Assembly: GCF_946463545.1 (NCBI RefSeq)
Contig: NZ_OX296583.1
Location: 434,001 to 498,000, forward strand
Length of the DNA: 64,000 nucleotides
Origin: Methanothermococcus thermolithotrophicus DSM 2095
Lineage (GTDB): Archaea > AGJL01 > Methanococci > Methanococcales > Methanococcaceae
Direction: 5' to 3'
This document shows positions 48,615 to 58,029 of this stretch, piece by piece (position 1 is the first letter of the stretch; the number at the start of each line of letters is the position of its first letter). A model generated the notes under the pieces. The model ran no database searches. It worked only from the letters and a program-made list of their open reading frames with translations, and was not told the DNA's origin. The position numbers were made by a program, and so were the translations under genes.

Positions 48615-49028
48615 TTATAATGATTTGGAAATTACCCTTATAATATCTCCATCAGAGATTATTCCTACCAATTTTTTTTCTTCATCAGTTACTGGAAGTT
48701 GATTTATTATTTCCTGTCCATTTCCAAACATATCCATCTTTTTTATTGCCTCAACAATTGAATCTTCAGGACTTACCGTAACAACGTTTTTGGTCATTAC
48801 ATCACTAACCCTGGTATCAAGTGTGTATTTATCTATTATTAAATTATAACCTATGTCTGTAGTAGTTATTATTCCAATAACTTTTTTATCGTTATCAACT
48901 ACTGGCAAACAGCTTATCTTATATTTTAGAAGGATTTCAAAAGCTTCAACCACACCTTCTTCTGGTGAAACTGAAACAACATCCTTTGTCATTATGTCTT
49001 TGACTTTTACATCCATAATTTCTTTCAT
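48615..49028 (-). CDS. Two-CBS-domain protein
   Basis: This 137-residue stand-alone CBS pair has [20 protein letters not shown] and [20 protein letters not shown] as its two repeat starts, and [11 protein letters not shown] and [12 protein letters not shown] as the repeat ends. CBS pairs bind AMP, ATP or SAM and regulate partners. The partner is unknown; the site-2 protease at 17 kb carries similar domains. GGAGGGAATTTA precedes the ATG. Confidence 0.9.
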   Translation of the reverse strand: MKEIMDVKVKDIMTKDVVSVSPEEGVVEAFEILLKYKISCLPVVDNDKKVIGIITTTDIGYNLIIDKYTLDTRVSDVMTKNVVTVSPEDSIVEAIKKMDMFGNGQEIINQLPVTDEEKKLVGIISDGDIIRVISKSL

Positions 49029-49228
49029 TAAATTCCCTCCTGTATGCCATATATTAATCCGAGTTTAATAGTTAACAGTTTGTCCAAAAATGTTTTTAAA
49101 CTAAATGTTCAATTTTATATGGGATTTTAAATTTATTAAATAACCTATTTGGCTTTAAATGAAAAAGTTTATATACCCCTTCCCATAAGGACGTTTGAAA
49201 ATTATTACTAAATTGCAAAAGGGATTTT

Positions 49229-50188
49229 ATGATTAAAAAGGCTAAATTATCCCATGAAAACAAAGTTTCAAGTGGAATCAAGAGATTTAGTGATTTAAAA
49301 ATAGATGACAGAGACTATGACACATTCATATGGACTAAGGAAATTCTTGAACCTGAAGAAATCGATATCTGGAAGAAAACCATTGAAAACGAAATAAAAA
49401 ATGGAAAAAATATATACAATATGGCAAGACTCTACAGAGCTCATGATTTTGCTGAGCTCGTGGAGCTCGCTAAAAAGTATGGAGTAAATGTTTTCGATTG
49501 TTCAGACCCAAACAAATTTGAAAAATTAAAAGATTATGCTGAAATGGGACTAAATGGAATTAATGGAACGGTAATAACAATAATGGGCACAGGCCGGCAG
49601 TGTGGAAAATTCACAACATCAATGGTTTTAAAAAAATGCCTTGAAAAATACTACAACGTAGGAATTGTAGGAACTGAACCTCAGTCAGCCATATGTGGTG
49701 CAGATGAAATGGTAATCCCTCAGGTTATACCTGCCTGTCATGTAGCTTCCACAATATTTGGGGCGATTAAAAAAGTTGATTTGGAAAATAAGGACATTAT
49801 CATAGTTTCAGGACAGACTGGTATTTTTTCAGACCCTTTAGAGGTTGGAACTGGTAGAGGCGGCGGAGTAATTAGTTTATCCATCTTATTAGGTTCAAGA
49901 CCTGATTTTATACTATTGGCATCAAATACTGCAGATTCAAAAGAAATAAAACGTAACATTAACTTAGTGGAAGATTTAACTGGAAAAAAAGTCATCGGCG
50001 TTACATTAAACGGCAAAAATATATCCACCACAATCTCAGATTCTGAAAAACAGGGTTCTTCAAACAACCAAAATCTGGAGGACATTATAAATAAACTAAA
50101 TTTAGAATTAGGAATACCTGTAGCAGAGGTTATAAAAGGCATTAATCTGCAAAATCTCGTAGATGAAATAGTAAAAAATATAAAATAA
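49229..50188 (+). CDS. DUF1611 family P-loop protein
   Basis: The 319-residue protein has a P-loop GTGRQCGKFTT (about residues 120-130), VGTEPQSAICGAD, VIPQVIPACHVAS, IVSGQTGIFSDP and GGGVISLSILLGSRPDFILLA (in parts), the pattern of DUF1611. Some bacterial members act on D-glutamate as N-acetyltransferases, but I cannot say whether this one does. The start at the ATG at 49229 follows GGGATTTT. It converges on the flavoprotein gene. Confidence 0.8.
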   Translation: MIKKAKLSHENKVSSGIKRFSDLKIDDRDYDTFIWTKEILEPEEIDIWKKTIENEIKNGKNIYNMARLYRAHDFAELVELAKKYGVNVFDCSDPNKFEKLKDYAEMGLNGINGTVITIMGTGRQCGKFTTSMVLKKCLEKYYNVGIVGTEPQSAICGADEMVIPQVIPACHVASTIFGAIKKVDLENKDIIIVSGQTGIFSDPLEVGTGRGGGVISLSILLGSRPDFILLASNTADSKEIKRNINLVEDLTGKKVIGVTLNGKNISTTISDSEKQGSSNNQNLEDIINKLNLELGIPVAEVIKGINLQNLVDEIVKNIK

Positions 50189-50212
50189 TTAAATAGTTAA
50201 ATAAGGATAGTT

Positions 50213-51382
50213 TTATGATTTTATAGTTTTTAGATAATTGGCAAGTTTTTTTCCAATTCCGATTATTGCAAGAATTGGTGGAGCTCCTGGAGCTTCGGAG
50301 AATACAGAAGCATCACACACAAACAGGTTCTCCACCTCTGTCTCAAAGTTTTTATCTACAACCTTTCCAACTGCACAGGTTCCTCCAGGATGGGAGCCCC
50401 TTGGAATTGTAGAGTATATCCTGTCTATCCCAACTTCACTAAGCATGCTGGATACGGTTCCAACTCCTTCAGACATTATTTGAGCATCTTTTTTTGTTAT
50501 AGGTTTCTTTACATAATCTTTTCCAACTTCACCAACACTTTCATCCTTTATCTTCACCATAAACCCGATTATATCTTCTTTATTTACATTCTCGTATTCT
50601 TTGATCCTATCGTAGAGTAACATAGAGTAATGGGTTGCAAGAATAAAATCTTTGTATTTTTTATGTATAGACATAGGAACTTCTTTGTTGAAATTTGCTC
50701 CTTTTAATATTCCACCAACTGTAACAAATGTATCTACAAAGAGATTTTTTCCAAGGTGCTCATTATCCAATATACTGCTCAATATTCTTGGTGAATCTAT
50801 TCCACCTGCTGAAACTATAACTTTTTTGGATTTAAAGATCTTCCTTCTGTTCTCATTTCTATCTATACATTCAACAGAGAAAATATCTCCGTCTTTTTTA
50901 ATGTTAATTACTTCACAATTAATTATTATGTCGGCATTTGATTTTTTTATAAAATCCAGAGGAGTCCATTTTGCATCACATGGCCTATGGGCACACATTC
51001 CGCATTTATTACATTTACTGAAATCTATATATTTTGGAGTCCTTTCAAATCCAAAATCAAAAAATCTTTTTGTGGTATCGTTGATAAATTCCATTGGAAC
51101 TGCACTGACATTCAACTCCTTCTCTATCTCTTCATATATTTCATCTTCAATTTTTATGTCCTTTAATTTTATCCTAATCGCATTTCCTACTGAAAATACC
51201 ACAGCACCACCAAGGGAGTTTGAATACAGTACATCCACACAGTCTTCTTCTATTGCATATTGGGGCATATCTCCCTTTTCAATTAACAGTATTCTTTTAT
51301 CTGGAAAGAATTTACTCAACTCCTTTAAGACAGTACTGCCTCCTACTCCTGAACCTATCACAATAAAGTCATAATTATACAT
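50213..51382 (-). CDS. GMC-like FAD oxidoreductase with a four-cysteine motif
   Basis: The 389-residue protein has an N-terminal FAD site (FIVIGSGVGGSTVLKEL) and the GMC-type C-terminus (RGSHPGGTCAVGKVVD, LFVCDASVFSEAPGAPPILA). Between them Cys124, Cys127, Cys130 and Cys135 (CNKCGMCAHRPC) look like a [4Fe-4S] ligand set, which classical GMC oxidases lack. It is shorter than typical GMC enzymes. The substrate is unknown; electron transfer through the cluster to ferredoxin is a possible route. GAGGTTAGGAC precedes the ATG. Confidence 0.8.
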   Translation of the reverse strand: MYNYDFIVIGSGVGGSTVLKELSKFFPDKRILLIEKGDMPQYAIEEDCVDVLYSNSLGGAVVFSVGNAIRIKLKDIKIEDEIYEEIEKELNVSAVPMEFINDTTKRFFDFGFERTPKYIDFSKCNKCGMCAHRPCDAKWTPLDFIKKSNADIIINCEVINIKKDGDIFSVECIDRNENRRKIFKSKKVIVSAGGIDSPRILSSILDNEHLGKNLFVDTFVTVGGILKGANFNKEVPMSIHKKYKDFILATHYSMLLYDRIKEYENVNKEDIIGFMVKIKDESVGEVGKDYVKKPITKKDAQIMSEGVGTVSSMLSEVGIDRIYSTIPRGSHPGGTCAVGKVVDKNFETEVENLFVCDASVFSEAPGAPPILAIIGIGKKLANYLKTIKS

Positions 51383-51436
51383 GTCCTAACCTCACTACAT
51401 ATTGATTATGGATAATAGGGTAAATAAATATATAAA

Positions 51437-51610
51437 GTGAAAATTCTAAAAGAATTTTCACAATATCGAGCTCACGTAGTGAGCGAAGAACTATGAAAAT
51501 CCATTATTGGATTTTCATTTAATCCCTTCACTCACGAATGGAGTAAAGTAAAAATGTAATAGTTGAGTAAAATCTTTACGGTTTCAACCCTCACTTAGGT
51601 GGGTGTTGAA
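51437..51610. repeat. Hairpin element cluster upstream of prs
   Basis: The 329-bp gap between the flavoprotein gene and prs holds hairpins at 51437-51461 (arms GTGAAAATTC/GAATTTTCAC), 51469-51483 (CTCAC/GTGAG with GAGCTC), 51493-51518 (arms ATGAAAATCC/GGATTTTCAT) and 51585-51609 (arms CAACCCTCAC/GTGGGTGTTG). No gene is seen. The remaining 100 bp before prs are AT-rich promoter-like DNA. Confidence 0.7.
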
Positions 51611-51702
51611 AGAATTTTAAACCAACTTGTTAAAATTAAAATTATTTTTTTAACATATTTAAAATTTTACCATAATGCATTACATATACTAAAAATTTTT
51701 AA

Positions 51703-52572
<870 letters not shown>

Positions 52573-52604
52573 AATTATATTTTAGATTTCCACTACATAA
52601 TATT

Positions 52605-53111
52605 TTAATCATATTCCCAATAAAGTCCATCCAATAAAATAGCTACAGGATATCCCATTGTAGTTGAAAGCTCAGAAGCATAAATAACTAGTTTATAGGC
52701 CTCTTCTGGAGTTTTTGGACAGTAATATGGAATTTCAACAGTTTCAAGTAATTTCTTAGTCCATTGGCCCATAGGTATTTGAGCAGGAATTTTTTCCTTT
52801 AAATCCCCTCGGTGACTGATTATCATAGTTAATGGAATCTGATAAACTTTACAGAGGGAACCTATTGCATTTATTGAATTTCCCAGACCTGAATTCTGCA
52901 TTAATATGGCTGTTTTTTTCCCAGCCAGGTGAGCTCCTGCACACACCCCTATACCTTCTTCTTCTCTTGTTACAGGAATATGAATTAATTCCTTCTCACT
53001 ACACTGATCAACAAGTTTTAAAAGATTACTCAAATTTGCACATGGAACACTAGTTATAAAATCTATTCCTGATTTTTTGATTGCCTTATAAATTGCCTCA
53101 GTTGCATTCAT
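52605..53111 (-). CDS. comD: Sulfopyruvate decarboxylase subunit alpha
   Basis: This 168-residue protein corresponds to the pyrimidine-binding half of a thiamine-diphosphate decarboxylase (FITSVPCANLSNLLKL, PVTREEEGIGVCAGAHLAGKK, MQNSGLGNSINAIGSL, ISHRGDLKEKIPAQIPMG). ComD with ComE makes sulfoacetaldehyde for coenzyme M. comE is not next to it in this window. GGTGAGAGAAT precedes the ATG. Confidence 0.94.
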   Translation of the reverse strand: MNATEAIYKAIKKSGIDFITSVPCANLSNLLKLVDQCSEKELIHIPVTREEEGIGVCAGAHLAGKKTAILMQNSGLGNSINAIGSLCKVYQIPLTMIISHRGDLKEKIPAQIPMGQWTKKLLETVEIPYYCPKTPEEAYKLVIYASELSTTMGYPVAILLDGLYWEYD

Positions 53112-53205
53112 ATTCTCTCACCAACTAACTGTTAAAATAATGATATGATAAGATTGTAAATTATATTATATAAGCTCTTAAAACTTTTAGAAGAAATTTC
53201 ATATT

Positions 53206-53354
53206 ATAATGGTGTGCAATTTAAGTAAATCATTCAATACATTGTAAATGAATACTGTAGTAAATAAGCCCAATTTAATTTAACAATGTATATTTATGTT
53301 TAAATAAAATTTACCTGTATCATTAGTTATGTGAGTAATGCACACCACCATACT
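53206..53354. repeat. Inverted-repeat element of about 145 bp (TGGTGTGCA termini)
   Basis: ATGGTGTGCAATTTA at 53209 faces TAATGCACACCACCAT at 53336-53351. Internally, TACATTGT (about 53240) and ACAATGTA (about 53283) are also inverted. One end recurs at 18128. The region is non-coding and lies between comD and the divergent methylthiotransferase gene, so it may be a second MITE-like family. Confidence 0.45.
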
Positions 53355-53389
53355 TACTAACTTTTTGACTCTAAAATAAGGGAGATATT

Positions 53390-54697
53390 ATGACTGTAAA
53401 AATATATGTTGAAGGATATGGTTGCACTTTAAACTCTGCAGATACCACGATAATAGAAAATTCCATCAAAGAATTTAAAGACTTCCAAATAATAGACAAA
53501 GATGAAGATGCCGACATTGTAGTTATAAACACCTGTATAGTTAGATTGGAAACAGAACATAAAATGATTTCAAGGATAAAGTATCTCAGATCATTGAATA
53601 AAAAAGTTGTTGTAGCAGGTTGTATGGCAAAAGCTCTAAGGGAAAAATTAGAAGGTATTTCAGATATTTTAATAATGCCTAAAGAAGCCCATTTATCTGG
53701 AAAGATGCTCCATAATTTATTCAATGAGCGTATAGAAAAAGAAATCATACCGAAAGACAGAAATAAAAATAAAATAGGTAAAATTGGAATAGATTCCAAT
53801 AACTTAAACGATAAATTGAAATATTTAAAGCCCTCAAAAAATTCAATAATTGTACCTCTTCCAATATGTGAAGGATGTGTTGGAAAATGCTCCTACTGTA
53901 TTGTAAAAGTTGCTAGAGGTAGGTTAATATCTTACGACAGAGAATTTATTGTAAAAAAAGCCGATGAACTAATAAAAAACGGTGCAAAATGCCTATTGGT
54001 TACCGCCCAGGATACTGCATGCTATGGTTTTGATAGAAACGATAATCTTCCAAACCTAATAAACGATTTATGCTCAATAGAAGGGAAATTTGGAATGAGA
54101 ATTGGAATGATGCATGCAAAAAACGCTCTAGAAATTTTAGACGAACTGGTTGAATCTTATAAAAACGACAAGGTTACCAAATTTTTACATCTGCCAATCC
54201 AAAGCGGTGATGACGGAGTTTTAAAGGACATGAAAAGAGAATATACTGTTGATGAATTCATCTCGGTAATAAGTGAATTCAGAAGAAAGATAAAAAACCT
54301 AAACTTCACAACAGATGTTATTGTAGGTTTTCCAACTGAAACAGAGGAAGCATTTGAGAACACCTTAGAGATATTGAAAAAACTAAAGCCAGATTACACT
54401 CATGGGGCAAAATACACCCAAAGAAAATATACCGAAGCTGCAAGACTTAAACAGGTGGATACAAAAATAAGAAAAAGAAGATCTGAGATATTAAACGAAT
54501 TAAGAAGAGAACTGAGCTATGAAAACAATAAAAAACATATTGGAGAGAAATTTGAAATATTGGTTACTGGGAAAAACGAAGGAATAACTGAAAATTGTAA
54601 ACCAGTTAAGTTTAACGAAGATGCTGAGATTGGAACCTTTAGAACCATAAAAATAACTGAAGCTAAAACTTTCGGTTTATTTGGAGAGCTTAAGTAA
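53390..54697 (+). CDS. tRNA N6-threonylcarbamoyladenosine methylthiotransferase (MtaB/CDKAL1 type)
   Basis: This 435-residue protein has the N-terminal UPF0004 domain with three cysteines (YGCTLNSAD, VINTCIVRLETE, VVAGCMA), the radical SAM motif CVGKCSYC (in LPICEGCVGKCSYCIVKVAR), LPIQSGDDGVLKDMKREY and TDVIVGFPTET. A C-terminal TRAM domain (about 370-435) completes it. It adds a methylthio group to t6A37 of tRNAs reading ANN codons. The archaeal subgroup corresponds to CDKAL1. GGGAGATATT precedes the ATG. Confidence 0.92.
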   Translation: MTVKIYVEGYGCTLNSADTTIIENSIKEFKDFQIIDKDEDADIVVINTCIVRLETEHKMISRIKYLRSLNKKVVVAGCMAKALREKLEGISDILIMPKEAHLSGKMLHNLFNERIEKEIIPKDRNKNKIGKIGIDSNNLNDKLKYLKPSKNSIIVPLPICEGCVGKCSYCIVKVARGRLISYDREFIVKKADELIKNGAKCLLVTAQDTACYGFDRNDNLPNLINDLCSIEGKFGMRIGMMHAKNALEILDELVESYKNDKVTKFLHLPIQSGDDGVLKDMKREYTVDEFISVISEFRRKIKNLNFTTDVIVGFPTETEEAFENTLEILKKLKPDYTHGAKYTQRKYTEAARLKQVDTKIRKRRSEILNELRRELSYENNKKHIGEKFEILVTGKNEGITENCKPVKFNEDAEIGTFRTIKITEAKTFGLFGELK

Positions 54698-54967
54698 CAT
54701 ATCGCCGAGCTATGATATACTACCCCATCTTTTTTACCATTAAATTATTATAACGTCATTTATAGATAGGCCATAATTATTTTTTTGATTGCCATATTGA
54801 AAATCTTTATAAAGTATATTGTAGTATAATTTTTCACGATTTCTTAAATTGCAATATGTATAATATTTGCATACTGCTTTCATAAGATAATATAAATATA
54901 TATGATATAATGTTATAAATGTATCAATCCCATATGATAAAATGCGTAGTCGGTAAAGGGGGATACA
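54698..54967 (+). promoter_or_regulatory. Intergenic region with probable promoter of the first chemoreceptor
   Basis: No gene is seen. Near the end TAATATAAATATATATGATAT (about 54888-54908, TATA-like within it) lies about 65 bp before the ATG, and AAGGGGGATACA is the ribosome-binding site. TTGCAATATGTATAATATTTGCATAC at about 54848 contains an imperfect inverted TTGCA/TGCA-type repeat that could be an operator, but this is speculative. Confidence 0.35.
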
Positions 54968-57220
54968 ATGAACAAACTAAAAAATGTATCATTGAAAACA
55001 AAATTGATAATCATGACTGCAATGCTGTCTATACTATCTATTACAGTAGCAGGTTTTTATTCATACGATACAGCAAAAAGCAGTTTATTGGATGAAGAGT
55101 TTAACAAACTTGACGCAGTGAAAATCATTAAAAAGAATCAAATTGAAGCATATTTCAATACTAAAAGAAAAGACATTGAAACACTTTCTGAATTACCATC
55201 AATAAGAAAGGCCCTGAGAGACTATACTGAGGCGTATAAAAAAGGAATAAATTCAGTAGAATATAAAGAGAGTGAAAAAAAATGGAATGGTATTTTATCA
55301 ACATATACAAAAAAACATAACTATTACGATTTATTTTTAATAGACAAAAATGGAAACGTAGTATATACAGTATGTAGAGAACCGGATTATGCAACAAACT
55401 TAATAAACGGGCCTTATGCATCAACAGGTTTAGGAATAGCGTTTAAAGAGGCATTAAATGGAAAATTCAAGATAACTGACATTGAACATTACGCACCATC
55501 CAACGACGCACCTGCAATGTTTATGGCGGTGCCAGTTTATGATGATGGGGAATTAATAGGAGTGTTAGCTCTTCAAATACCATTGGATGAGATAAGTAAA
55601 ATAATGAACGAAAGAACTGGACTTGGCGATACTGGTGAAACTTACCTGGTAGGTAAGGATTTATTGATGAGATCTGATTCAAGATTCTCAAATGAACCAA
55701 CAACATTAAAATTGAAAGTAGATACTGAAACAGCAAAATTGGCCATTGAAGGAAAAGAAGGTCATAAAATAATCACCGATTATAGGGGTGTTCCAGTACT
55801 GAGCTCATATGCCCCTGTAACAATATGTGGGCAAATTAAATGGGGAATATTATCTGAAATCGACTTAGCCGAGGCAATGGCACCAGTAGATGACTTGAGA
55901 AATAATATAATAATTGGCTTGATAGTATTGGCATTACTGTCCTCTGCTGCAGCATATTACATCTTAGAGCACTTAATAATAAGATATTTGAGAGAGCTCG
56001 AAAACATTCTGGACGAATTAATAAAAGGCAATTTGGAAATAGAACCAAAAATAAAATTCAACAATGATGAGATAGGTAGGTTGTATGATAAAGTGAGTAC
56101 GTTGGTTGAAAACCTGCAAGAAGAGGCCAAACGACAACTTGAAGATAAAAAAGCACTGGCACAAACATTTAAAGAGCTTACCATGACTATGCAGAAAGTT
56201 GCCGAAGGAGATCTAACAGTGAGAATGGATGAAAGTGGAAAACAGAACAAACTTCAAAAAACCATCAACATGATGATAGACAACATGTCAAACCTAATAA
56301 ATGAACTAAAAGCTCAAATAATCGACTTAAACAAAGAGATAAAAACACTAAGGGAAGAAATTGAAAGGGCAAAGGAAACCTCCGATCAAGTAACAGACGC
56401 AGCTTCACAGGTGGCAACAGCTGCAACAGATCAGGCTAATAAACTACAGGACATTTCACAGGATTTAGAGGGTACCGGAGAAGCTGCTGAGAAAGTCTAC
56501 AATGCAGCTATTGATGCGGTAAATTCAGCAAATGAAATAGAGGAAAACTCAGAAACTGGAGTTAATAAAGTTGAAAATGCAATAGACACAATGCAGAGGA
56601 TCACAAACGTAATAGATGACTTAGGAAGGGCAATTCAAGAGCTCGGAGACGAGAGCAAGAAAATCAACGAAGTTACTGTATTGATTAAAGATATTGCTGA
56701 ACAAACTGGATTACTGGCTTTAAACGCTTCTATTGAAGCTGCAAGAGCTGGAGAAGCTGGAAAAGGATTTGCAGTTGTTGCAAGTGAAATTAAATCACTG
56801 GCAGAAGAGATTGGTAAATCTGTGGATGATATTGCCAAAACCATTTCAGGCATCCAAAGTAGAATCGAAAAAACCATTGATTTGGGATTAACTGGTAAAG
56901 ATGAAGTCGACAAAGGAGTTGTAGCCATAGATGAGGTAAACAGTGCGTTTATGAAAATTAAAGAAAGTGTAGATAAAGCGATGGTAAAAATAAATGCCAT
57001 TAAAGAAGACTCCAAACGGGCATCAGAGAACGTACAGCAGGCATTGAGAAACGTTCAAGATATTGCTTCAATATCTGAGGAATTTGCAGCTACTGCTGAA
57101 GAATTAACAGCAAGTGCAGAAGAACAGAATAGAATCATGGACGAGATAAGCAAAGCTACTGATAAAATAGCAGACGTTTCAGATAGGGTATCTGAATCAG
57201 CTAGTAAATTTAAAGTTTAA
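54968..57220 (+). CDS. Methyl-accepting chemotaxis protein with dCACHE sensor
   Basis: The 750-residue receptor has TM1 (about 13-31) and a double CACHE-type extracellular domain (about 35-300: [49 protein letters not shown] [14 protein letters not shown]). TM2 (about 312-332) and HAMP-like segments follow. The cytoplasmic four-helix signalling domain has its tip [19 protein letters not shown] near residue 580. It senses small ligands and controls CheA and the archaellum. The signalling half is nearly identical to that of the next two genes. Confidence 0.93.
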   Translation: MNKLKNVSLKTKLIIMTAMLSILSITVAGFYSYDTAKSSLLDEEFNKLDAVKIIKKNQIEAYFNTKRKDIETLSELPSIRKALRDYTEAYKKGINSVEYKESEKKWNGILSTYTKKHNYYDLFLIDKNGNVVYTVCREPDYATNLINGPYASTGLGIAFKEALNGKFKITDIEHYAPSNDAPAMFMAVPVYDDGELIGVLALQIPLDEISKIMNERTGLGDTGETYLVGKDLLMRSDSRFSNEPTTLKLKVDTETAKLAIEGKEGHKIITDYRGVPVLSSYAPVTICGQIKWGILSEIDLAEAMAPVDDLRNNIIIGLIVLALLSSAAAYYILEHLIIRYLRELENILDELIKGNLEIEPKIKFNNDEIGRLYDKVSTLVENLQEEAKRQLEDKKALAQTFKELTMTMQKVAEGDLTVRMDESGKQNKLQKTINMMIDNMSNLINELKAQIIDLNKEIKTLREEIERAKETSDQVTDAASQVATAATDQANKLQDISQDLEGTGEAAEKVYNAAIDAVNSANEIEENSETGVNKVENAIDTMQRITNVIDDLGRAIQELGDESKKINEVTVLIKDIAEQTGLLALNASIEAARAGEAGKGFAVVASEIKSLAEEIGKSVDDIAKTISGIQSRIEKTIDLGLTGKDEVDKGVVAIDEVNSAFMKIKESVDKAMVKINAIKEDSKRASENVQQALRNVQDIASISEEFAATAEELTASAEEQNRIMDEISKATDKIADVSDRVSESASKFKV

Positions 57221-57480
57221 TCGGAGCTCGAAGGAGCGTTATGAATTAGACAAAAACCGAAGGTTTTTGTTACTCGCTTACTTCGTAAGCGAAATCATAG
57301 ATTTTCAAAACCCTTAAAGGGAAGACTTAAAACCTTCGGTTTCGAAGCGAAGCGAAGAGCTGCAAAATCCACAAGGATTTTGCTTAATTAAGTTTTCCTT
57401 ACTTTCGAAGAACTACGAAAACGAAGGTTTTCGTTCAATCGTTCGGAAATGTTGCAAAACTCGAAAGAGTTTTGTTCAAT
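57221..57480. repeat. Array of at least six hairpin elements
   Basis: Directly after the chemoreceptor stop lie hairpins at 57250-57270 (arms ACAAAAACC/GGTTTTTGT), 57275-57291 (CGCTTAC/GTAAGCG), 57329-57345 (AAAACC/GGTTT), 57362-57383 (GCAAAATCC/GGATTTTGC), 57415-57432 (CGAAAAC/GTTTTCG) and 57454-57475 (GCAAAACTC/GAGTTTTGT). They are separated by CGAAGAGCT-, CGATT- or GAACTA-like tails. Most read as minus-strand units. The arms are all different. No gene is present. Confidence 0.75.
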
Positions 57481-57639
57481 AAATTTTAATCCTTTCTTTT
57501 CTTTTTTAGATTAAATAACAGTAATTTAAGAACATTTGTTTTTACAAAGGATTTCATTTCATTTCTTAAAATTATTTAAATACTATAGTTATTTATCCGT
57601 TAATTTTCCCAATATCGTAATTAAAAGTGCTAATTACAC

Positions 57640-57677
57640 AACTACCTACATAAAAATATTATATATTATAGTTACAG
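57640..57677 (+). promoter_or_regulatory. Duplicated promoter region of the tandem chemoreceptors
   Basis: The block from CGTTAATTTTCCCAATATCG (57598) to ATATATTATAGTTACAG (57677) is repeated before the third receptor (59963-60040) with no visible change over about 80 bp. It includes the TATA-like TTATATATTA. In the third gene it lies about 85 bp from the start, but here about 355 bp. Confidence 0.55.
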
Positions 57678-57686
57678 TATACTAAA

Positions 57687-57755
57687 ATGAGCTCTAACCC
57701 GCAGACGGTAACCTCCGGTATGCGAGTACATCCGAAATGCAGCTGGCAATTATTA
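57687..57755 (+). other. GC-rich island / possible small RNA or 23-codon ORF
   Basis: About 60 bp here are near 50% G+C amid DNA of about 25%. TTATATATTA lies about 25 bp before it, so it could be transcribed. GC-rich islands in AT-rich archaea are often structured RNAs, but I see no tRNA, C/D-box or strong H/ACA fold. It also reads as an open frame MSSNPQTVTSGMRVHPKCSW plus three residues, ending TAG at 57756, with codons atypical of the window. Neither reading is established. Confidence 0.3.
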
Positions 57756-57864
57756 TAGTCGTTCTGTAATATATGTCAGTTACAATTTTAAAATAAATTT
57801 AGATGTTTGTTAAATTTCAGTTTAACGAAATTTAAGGAAGCATACATCCCATTGCAGAACGACC
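57756..57864. mobile_element. MITE-like element (copy 4)
   Basis: Termini TAGTCGTTCTGTA and ATTGCAGAACGACC are about 109 bp apart with AT-rich non-coding DNA between. It is in the same orientation as copy 3. It lies inside the segment inserted upstream of the second chemoreceptor. Confidence 0.65.
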
Positions 57865-58029
57865 CATGTTTATCTTGTTAAATACTATTGCCACCAGATT
57901 AGTGAAAATCAGCGTACTATAGTCCATATTATAAGTTCCAAACTAGTGATAATTACATATATACGGGCATGTATTGGTGTGGCATATAACTGACATGATA
58001 GCATACAACATAAATAAATCGGGAGGGGT

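Larger units (their letters stand above)
57678..57939. other. 262-bp segment inserted between promoter and second chemoreceptor
   Basis: Compared with the paralogous upstream region of the third receptor, this segment is extra. Sequence up to GTTACAG and again from AAACTAGTG/AAACATAAT onward aligns. It contains a GC-rich island, a MITE-like copy, and about 75 bp of unplaced DNA. Confidence 0.6.

Noticed and set aside
50652-51374. 240-codon ORF opposite the GMC-like gene
   Set aside because: It is a shadow of the flavoprotein gene with no family motif and no ribosome-binding site.
57221-57480. CRISPR-like array
   Set aside because: The repeated units are hairpins with different sequences and irregular spacing. 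There is no constant direct repeat with unique spacers of equal length, and no cas gene is nearby.
57687-57758. 23-codon gene
   Set aside because: It has no ribosome-binding site before the ATG, the TAG falls at the edge of the MITE-like copy, and codon use is unlike the window. I keep it only as a possibility within the GC-rich island.
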